Shown here: in pieces, positions 1 through 4,293 of the stretch
Layout of the letters: each line of letters opens with the position of its first letter
Position numbering within the stretch: position 1 is the stretch's first letter
From: CAYPOY01 sp964412395
Lineage (GTDB): Bacteria > Chloroflexota > Anaerolineae > B4-G1
Length of the DNA: 7,009 nucleotides
Direction: 5' to 3'
NCBI GenBank assembly: GCA_964412395.1
Contig: CAYPOY010000284.1
Coordinates: forward strand, 1 to 7,009
Made by a program: the position numbers and the translations under genes
Notes under the pieces: model-generated
Database searches by the model: none
Told to the model about the DNA's origin: nothing
Seen by the model: only the letters and a program-made list of their open reading frames with translations

Positions 1-1201
1 CCTCGGCCTCCACCTCGTCCAATCCGTCCAGGAGCAGCAGCGCCCGCTCGTCCAGGCGCTCTCTCAGCGCGGGAGCGGCGTCGGCCAGGTGGGCCTCGGC
101 CAACGTTTCCTCGACGAAGGTCCACAACCCGGCGGCGGTGCCGCCCTCGCTCAGGTGGGGGGAGCCAGCCAGGTCCCGCAGGATGACGCGCACCGGCACC
201 AACGGCCGCCGTGTCCAACCGGGGAGCAGTTCCAACCCGTCGCCTTTCAGGGCAGCCTGGGCCAGCCGGAGGGCCAGGTAGTTGACGAAGGTGGACTTGC
301 CCGCGCCGGGGTCACCCAGGAGCACCAGCCGGTCGAAGCAGGAGGCCGCCTCCAGCGCCGACATCGGCCGCTGGGGCCGCTCGCCGCGCCGTCCCTCGCC
401 GATGACCTCTGGCGGCTCGCGCCTCCGTTCCTTCAGGGCGGCTAACTCCTCATCGCTGAGGGGTAGGCGACGGCTGGTGTCCAGCGCAGTGTAGACCGCT
501 GCCAGTGACATCGTCTCCTGACGGGTGACGTCGGCGGCGCGGGGGTCCATCCCGCGCAGGTGGAGCACGTTACACTCACCCGCCAGCCGCTCCAGGTAGG
601 CATGCAGGGCGCGTTCCTGGGTTTCCGCAGCCTGATCTGCCGGAGGAACGGTGATCTGCACTCTCTCTGCCTGGATGCGGGTGTAGTCGTGCCCAATGAA
701 CAGGCCGTGGTCTACCCTCACATCACCGGTGACAACGCTGCCCCCGACGACCGTGCCGTCCCCCAACGTGACGATCAGGCCGGGCCGGCCGGGGAGCGCG
801 GCCATTTCCTGGGCCAGTTTCCGGGCGAAGCCGTCCCAGCGCTCCCCCAGCGCCTCCTGTGCCGCCTTCAGTGCCCGCGTGGCCGAAAGGACAGCGTCCA
901 GTTCGGCGCGGGTCTGAGCATCCTCCCGGGCCTGGTTGGCCACCTGCTCGCCGCCACGGGCGCGGTCGTAAGCGCGTTGCACGACGTTGGCCACCAGGTT
1001 GCTGCCGATACCTGCCGTGATGCCCACCAGCGCAGTCATCGCCGGGCCGGGGTCGTCGGCGGAGGCGGCCAGGAAGGGCAGCCAGGCGGAGGCGGCCAGG
1101 AGCGCGTAGGCGGACTGGATGGGCGCGGCCCTGAGACGGGGGCCGCGCTCGGCCCACCAGGCGCAAACTTCTGACTGCCAGCGTTTGAGATCGAAGGCCA
1201 T
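1..1201 (-). CDS. NACHT-domain STAND NTPase, N-terminal 400 residues (3' end beyond window)
   Basis: The frame is open from ATG at 1201-1199 to the left edge with no stop. The start is supported by an AAAGGAG ribosome site at 1214-1208, six bases upstream. Residues 296-304 read GDPGAGKST (Walker A) and residues 388-396 read LLLLDGLDE (Walker B with the DGLDE form typical of NACHT ATPases). Residues about 29-47 and 53-75 are hydrophobic and alanine/glycine-rich, possibly a membrane or packing helix. Residues about 80-135 are helical and charged. Residues 146-185 are a glycine/valine-rich beta-like linker (GDGT, GGSVVTGD). Residues 196-245 (AYLERLAGECNVLHLRG, then LAAVYTALDT) resemble the segment preceding NACHT in many Chloroflexota proteins, from memory. 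NACHT STAND proteins are ATP-driven sensors that oligomerise on ligand binding; several act in phage defence. The C-terminal sensor region is outside the window, so ligand and effector cannot be assigned. It lies downstream of the BREX-like genes on the same strand, but 255 bases away. Confidence 0.88.
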   Translation of the reverse strand, partial: MAFDLKRWQSEVCAWWAERGPRLRAAPIQSAYALLAASAWLPFLAASADDPGPAMTALVGITAGIGSNLVANVVQRAYDRARGGEQVANQAREDAQTRAELDAVLSATRALKAAQEALGERWDGFARKLAQEMAALPGRPGLIVTLGDGTVVGGSVVTGDVRVDHGLFIGHDYTRIQAERVQITVPPADQAAETQERALHAYLERLAGECNVLHLRGMDPRAADVTRQETMSLAAVYTALDTSRRLPLSDEELAALKERRREPPEVIGEGRRGERPQRPMSALEAASCFDRLVLLGDPGAGKSTFVNYLALRLAQAALKGDGLELLPGWTRRPLVPVRVILRDLAGSPHLSEGGTAAGLWTFVEETLAEAHLADAAPALRERLDERALLLLDGLDEVEAE

Positions 1202-1207
1202 CTGGGA

Positions 1208-1214
1208 CTCCTTT
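1208..1214 (-). promoter_or_regulatory. Shine-Dalgarno site of the NACHT gene
   Basis: The minus strand reads AAAGGAG, then six bases, then ATG at 1201. This is the strongest ribosome binding site in the window and fixes the start of the NACHT frame. Confidence 0.7.
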
Positions 1215-1266
1215 GGGATTCCACACAAACATCGCTCCCCGCTGGAATTCTTGAACCACCCTGCTG

Positions 1267-1284
1267 CCGGATCTGGCGATCCGG
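1267..1284. repeat. Perfect hairpin in the NACHT leader
   Basis: CCGGATC (1267-1273), loop TGGC, GATCCGG (1278-1284) form a perfect 7-bp stem. It lies between the proposed promoter and the NACHT start and would form in the 5' untranslated RNA. No U-tract follows on either strand, so it does not look like an intrinsic terminator. It could be a leader structure, a protein-binding site or part of a dispersed repeat. Confidence 0.5.
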
Positions 1285-1320
1285 TAGGAGCGGGTGAGTA
1301 ATTACCTTTTCGTTTGAAAT

Positions 1321-1349
1321 AGTGTAGCACGGATTGGATGTTAACGCAA
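1321..1349 (-). promoter_or_regulatory. Possible sigma-70-type promoter for the NACHT gene
   Basis: On the minus strand TTGCGT (1349-1344, -35-like) is separated by 17 bases from TACACT (1326-1321, -10-like), which is preceded by TG at the extended -10 position. The region just downstream (about 1300-1320) is AT-rich in an otherwise GC-rich window. Transcription would start near 1314, giving a leader of roughly 110 bases. Neither hexamer is a strong consensus match, so this is a candidate only. Confidence 0.35.
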
Positions 1350-1352
1350 TCC
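1331..1352. repeat. Inverted repeat overlapping the -35 box, possible operator
   Basis: GGATTG (1331-1336) and CAATCC (1347-1352) are perfect inverted 6-mers around a spacer that contains GTTAAC. The element overlaps the proposed -35 hexamer and the spacer of the NACHT promoter, which is where a repressor or activator dimer could bind. The arms are short enough to occur by chance. Confidence 0.3.
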
Positions 1353-1409
1353 AGAGCGATCGCAGAGTTAGCGACTCGTGGTCGTAGTGCCGCCGGTCTT
1401 CCAGTATCA

Positions 1410-1428
1410 GACGATGATTTCAATCGTC
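1410..1428. repeat. Small hairpin downstream of the BrxA-like gene
   Basis: GACGAT (1410-1415) and ATCGTC (1423-1428) form a 6-bp stem with a 7-base loop, about 30 bases past the stop codon at 1457 in the direction of transcription. There is no T-tract after it on the minus strand, so it is at best a weak 3'-end structure rather than a clear terminator. Confidence 0.35.
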
Positions 1429-1440
1429 GGAATTTGGGAC

Positions 1441-1462
1441 TGCTCCTACTCTGCTCCTACTC
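1441..1462. repeat. 11-base tandem duplication over a stop codon, with a partial inverted copy nearby
   Basis: TGCTCCTACTC occurs twice in perfect tandem (1441-1451, 1452-1462) and covers the TAG stop of the 243-residue gene. Its core GCTCCTAC is found inverted as GTAGGAGC at 1284-1291, and TACTCAC (1458-1464) is inverted as GTGAGTA at 1294-1300. The intergenic stretch is therefore bounded by imperfect inverted repeats about 180 bases apart. Confidence 0.5.
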
Positions 1463-2188
1463 ACGTGACACAACCCGCACCATATCCCAACCAGCGCCCT
1501 GGCGCTGCACGCCAAACCAGGGATGTGCACGAAGGTGATCTACGGCCAGGGTGAAGTGGAAGGGGAAAAGTTCCGCCAAGTGCAACAGGTCGGCGAAGGG
1601 GAGTTCCTCGGCGGGATGGGCACGCAAGGCACAGGCTAGCAACCAGGCTTCCAGGTCGGTGCTGCTGGCGGTGAGGACCTGGCGCTGCGGCGCGTAGGCG
1701 TGACGCTGGTCTGTCTCGGTCAAGATGCCCCAGTTGCGCAGGGAAGCAACGAGACGTTCCGCCGACCTGTCAAGGGAACCCAAATGCCCCCGTTCGGCCA
1801 CCAGCCGCTGCTTGACCATCTTGTTTGTGATCACGCCCTCGTGTCGGCTAAACTGGCCGATGATTGCGACGCACTCTCGGAAGAAGGGGTAATACACCAA
1901 CGTCAAGCCGTAGTGCAACCACAGGTGATCACTGAGTACCTGTGTGGCTTGGAACCAGGAGACGGCCTCAGCGTGCAGAGCCGGCGCTACATCGGCGCTC
2001 TTGAGCCAGATGTTGATCAGGATATCTATTGTCTTGCGCCGGGCATCAACTCCCTTGAGGTCCTGCCCGACCACCGCTTCCAGGCGTGCACGAATCTCGG
2101 CCGGGTCGTCGGTCTCGGCGCAGAAGGCAGCGGCAGCATCGAGCCAGGGGAGAAAGATGTTGCGGTTAAAGCCGATCCCTTTATCCAT
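1457..2188 (-). CDS. BrxA-like (DUF1819-type?) helical protein of a BREX-3-like operon
   Basis: This 243-residue protein is encoded 10 bases after the pglZ stop. Its GAGGG ribosome site overlaps that stop, so translation is probably coupled to pglZ. It has no signal peptide, membrane segment, P-loop or obvious catalytic motif. Residues 10-75 are mainly helical. Residues about 85-112 hold an aromatic-rich helix (LWLHYGLTLVYYPFFREC). Residues about 115-172 look like a winged helix: helices around VITNKMVKQRLV and SAERLVASLRNWGIL, then a possible wing (HAYAPQRQVL). The C-terminus (205-240) is rich in F, H and W. BrxA proteins are small, winged-helix, DNA-binding BREX components, and in type 3 BREX brxA directly follows pglZ. 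Size, fold pattern and position fit, but I do not recognise a diagnostic signature. It could be an unrelated PglZ-associated protein. Base composition is less GC-rich than the neighbours in the middle of the gene. Confidence 0.6.
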   Translation of the reverse strand: MDKGIGFNRNIFLPWLDAAAAFCAETDDPAEIRARLEAVVGQDLKGVDARRKTIDILINIWLKSADVAPALHAEAVSWFQATQVLSDHLWLHYGLTLVYYPFFRECVAIIGQFSRHEGVITNKMVKQRLVAERGHLGSLDRSAERLVASLRNWGILTETDQRHAYAPQRQVLTASSTDLEAWLLACALRAHPAEELPFADLLHLAELFPFHFTLAVDHLRAHPWFGVQRQGAGWDMVRVVSRE

Positions 2189-2195
2189 CGCCTCA

Positions 2196-2200
2196 CCCTC
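2196..2200 (-). promoter_or_regulatory. Shine-Dalgarno site overlapping the pglZ stop codon
   Basis: The minus strand reads GAGGG at 2200-2196, seven bases before ATG at 2188. It overlaps the TGA stop of pglZ (2201-2199). A ribosome finishing pglZ would sit on the start region of the next gene, which supports translational coupling and a single mRNA. Confidence 0.6.
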
Positions 2201-4205
2201 ACGATGAGACTTCCAAAGTCTGGCAGACTTCGGAAGTCTGGGTTATTGTCACCAGGGGTACTACCACCTCATCCAGGGTGGGACCGCCGTGGGTGACGAC
2301 GATCTCGTTGAAGGCGGCAAAGGCGTAACGTCCCCGGGGCATCAGCACCCGGACATCGTCGGGCAGCAGGCCATCTTCGCTCCACATAAGGGTCCGGGAG
2401 AAACCTTGTTGCACGTTCGCGACGGCGTGCCGGTCGCTGTAGATGCGCGCCCGCCTGCCGCGGGTATCCACAGTCAGTCCCTCGGAAGGCTGGCCGAAAC
2501 CGCGCGCTTCGACGTGACCGTGATCGCTGGCCAGGTAAACGGTGAAGCCTCGCGCCAGGAGACCTGCAATCACTGCCTCTACCTTCCTGCTGTATCCCTC
2601 CAGCCAGACGTGCAACGATGCCTGAAAGTCCGTTGTCCCCAGCGTGGCGTCGTGAACCATATCATCAATCTTGTTGACGATCAGGCACAGGGCACGGACG
2701 CGGGCGCTGTCCACCTCCGGCGGCGGCTCGTCCCGCTCCAGCGCCAGGTGGACGTGAGGGCAGGCGTCCGCCGGCAGGCCCTCCCTGGCCCAGAAGGCCG
2801 CCCAGTGCTTTGACTCGGCGCGGGTGGTGTCCAACGTGGCGGCCAGGTCGGCCGGGCGCAGGCCGCTGACGAGCGCCTGGCGAGACACGGCGGTGATGGT
2901 GGGCACCTGCGCCAGCAGGAGGTGTTCCCGGAAACGCCAGTTCGGGTGGCGGGCACGCCATACAGGGCCGATCATTGTCCAGTCCGCCAGCGCCAAACCA
3001 TCCAGGACGAGCAGCGCTATGCGATCTGCCTCATCCTGGCGGCGCTGGTAGGCGATGTAGTGGGGCACGTGGTGGACGTGGTGGGGGACAGGCAGGCGCT
3101 GGCTGCCCAGAGGGGCGTACCGCTGGCGCAGCCAGGCAAGAAAAGCGGCGTCTACCTTGCTCTGCAGTTTCTGATATACCTTTTGTTGGGCCGGGCCCAA
3201 CGGTGTGTCAGGGTCGTAGCGCAGTGTGGTGAGTTCGGCCCAGGCGCGCGCGATGGCCTGCCACTGCTCCCAGCGTGCGTTCTCCAATGCCTGCCCTGAG
3301 CCTGGTCGAAGGGACACGTCCAGGTAACCGGCCAGGACATCCATCAATTCGGCGGCGCGGCGGGGCCGGTGATCCTCATCCGGGGCCAGGACGGCGGGCC
3401 GGGCCCAGTTCGGGAGCTGGTTGGGTTGATCTACGCTGACGGGCTCCAGCGTGCCGCTGCGCATCAGGCCGGGCAGCGCGTCCTGCAGTGTGTGGTCGGT
3501 TCCAAAGTCGAGCAGGTAGCGTACCGGCTCTTCCTTCAGGAGTTGCCCGGTCTGCTGTTGCAGATAGGCGCGCCACTGCTCGCGCACAAACGTGGTGAAG
3601 ACGTCACGATTTACCAGCAGTTCAGCCAGCGGCCAGCCTGCGTAGGTGGGAGCCTTTTGCAGATGAGCCAGCAGGCTACCGGTTGGCATGGGCGGCATGG
3701 GATCTGCCTGCTGATGTACCTGATCAAGCCAGGCGACGAGATAGGCCGGCTGCCGCAGCGCGTCGAGGTCGGCGGCGAAGACGTGGCGCAACAGGAACTC
3801 GACCGTGCCCCGCCGGCCCAGGCGGCGCAGGGGCGGTGGCAACTGGCTCAACCGCCAGCGCTGGGTCGGTGTGAGCGCGCGCACGACCGGGTAGGCCAGG
3901 TTGGGGAAGAAGGTGTGCAGGGCCAGGGCGACGTGATGGCCTTGCTGCCAGAGATCGTAGGGGAGTTGGTCCAGCAGGCCGGCGGTGACGACGACTAGAG
4001 GATGGTCAATGCTCCACGAACGCGCGGCCTCCACCCGGTGGCGCAGAGCGACGGGGTCGGATTCGCCCACCAGGGTGAAGCCGCGCTCGGCCAGCGCGGC
4101 CAGCACGTCCTCGTCGGCCAGCAGCCCGTCGGGGTCGCTGACCAGGGTGAGGGGGTGAGTGTGGGATGGGAAATGATTGAGGATTTGGGTGAGCATAGGG
4201 TTCAT
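2199..4205 (-). CDS. pglZ: PglZ-family phosphatase-fold protein, BREX type 3-like
   Basis: This 668-residue protein has the length and motif layout of BREX-3 PglZ. The N-terminus (PLTLVSDPDGLL, residues 18-29) is a Rossmann-like start usual for this subgroup; residues 30-390 are a long helical region. The alkaline-phosphatase-like core follows: LLVLDGLALADW (398-409, metal-ligand Asp402), VPTITAVSR (434-442, candidate nucleophile Thr), NKIDDMVHD (511-519), SDHGHVEARG (560-569, Asp561/His562) and THGGPTLDEVVVP (638-650, His639). All expected metal-site motifs are present, so it should be active. PglZ is essential in BREX; type I homologues have metal-dependent phosphodiesterase activity. Start: ATG at 4205 or Met4 at 4196; neither has a Shine-Dalgarno sequence, because a heptamer array abuts the start. 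Two oddities: residues 298-305 (SLRPGSGQ) come from a dispersed-repeat motif, and the tail QTSEVCQTLEVS (656-667) is encoded by paired palindromes. The 84-base gap to the methyltransferase suggests one operon. Confidence 0.9.
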   Translation of the reverse strand: MNPMLTQILNHFPSHTHPLTLVSDPDGLLADEDVLAALAERGFTLVGESDPVALRHRVEAARSWSIDHPLVVVTAGLLDQLPYDLWQQGHHVALALHTFFPNLAYPVVRALTPTQRWRLSQLPPPLRRLGRRGTVEFLLRHVFAADLDALRQPAYLVAWLDQVHQQADPMPPMPTGSLLAHLQKAPTYAGWPLAELLVNRDVFTTFVREQWRAYLQQQTGQLLKEEPVRYLLDFGTDHTLQDALPGLMRSGTLEPVSVDQPNQLPNWARPAVLAPDEDHRPRRAAELMDVLAGYLDVSLRPGSGQALENARWEQWQAIARAWAELTTLRYDPDTPLGPAQQKVYQKLQSKVDAAFLAWLRQRYAPLGSQRLPVPHHVHHVPHYIAYQRRQDEADRIALLVLDGLALADWTMIGPVWRARHPNWRFREHLLLAQVPTITAVSRQALVSGLRPADLAATLDTTRAESKHWAAFWAREGLPADACPHVHLALERDEPPPEVDSARVRALCLIVNKIDDMVHDATLGTTDFQASLHVWLEGYSRKVEAVIAGLLARGFTVYLASDHGHVEARGFGQPSEGLTVDTRGRRARIYSDRHAVANVQQGFSRTLMWSEDGLLPDDVRVLMPRGRYAFAAFNEIVVTHGGPTLDEVVVPLVTITQTSEVCQTLEVSS
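2207..2239. repeat. Paired palindromes encoding the PglZ C-terminal tail
   Basis: Two 15-base palindromes lie side by side: AGACTTCGGAAGTCT at 2225-2239 (perfect 7-base arms around one base) and AGACTTCCAAAGTCT at 2207-2221 (one mismatch, G-U tolerant), separated by GGC. Read on the minus strand they encode QTSEVC and QTLEVS, the last residues before the stop. The family-conserved part of PglZ appears to end at about VPLVTIT, so the repeat looks like an addition. In RNA it would form two small hairpins just before the next gene's ribosome site. Confidence 0.7.
3293..3313. repeat. Dispersed-repeat motif inside pglZ
   Basis: The plus strand reads GCCCTGAGCCTGGTCGAAGG followed by one G. From general familiarity this resembles a short repeat scattered in many Chloroflexota and cyanobacterial genomes (CCCTTCGACCAGGCTCAGGG on the other strand). 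It lies in frame in pglZ and encodes residues 298-305 (SLRPGSGQ), in the linker between the helical region and the catalytic core. Only one copy is present here, so its repeat status rests on recognition and not on the window. Confidence 0.5.
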
Positions 4206-4207
4206 TT

Positions 4208-4293
4208 GTCAGGCGTCAGGCGTCAGGCGTCAAACGTCATTGACGTATCACGTTTGACGTTTGACGTATCACGTTTGACGTATCACGTTTCAC
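4208..4293. repeat. Intergenic heptanucleotide array between methyltransferase and pglZ
   Basis: Units of 7 bases run in series on the plus strand: GTCAGGC three times, GTCAAAC, then after a turn point GTATCAC and GTTTGAC in alternation, ending GTTTCAC. The turn is a palindrome, ACGTCA-T-TGACGT (4234-4246), flanked by the inverted 9-mers CGTCAAACG (4228-4236) and CGTTTGACG (4251-4259). The array begins three bases from the pglZ start codon and its last unit overlaps the TGA stop of the methyltransferase (4292-4290), so it fills the whole gap. It is the same family as the coding array at 6794-6962 (shared TTTGACG and ATTGACG-type units). Confidence 0.85.

Noticed and set aside
723..1259. A 178-codon minus-strand frame with a start upstream of the NACHT start.
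   Set aside because: It is arginine/proline/glycine-rich shadow sequence in another frame. The frame starting at 1201 has a good ribosome site and encodes the NACHT Walker motifs further on.
1338..1538. A 66-codon plus-strand frame in the 1202-1456 gap.
   Set aside because: It has no convincing ribosome site, runs antisense into the BrxA-like gene, and has no recognisable features.
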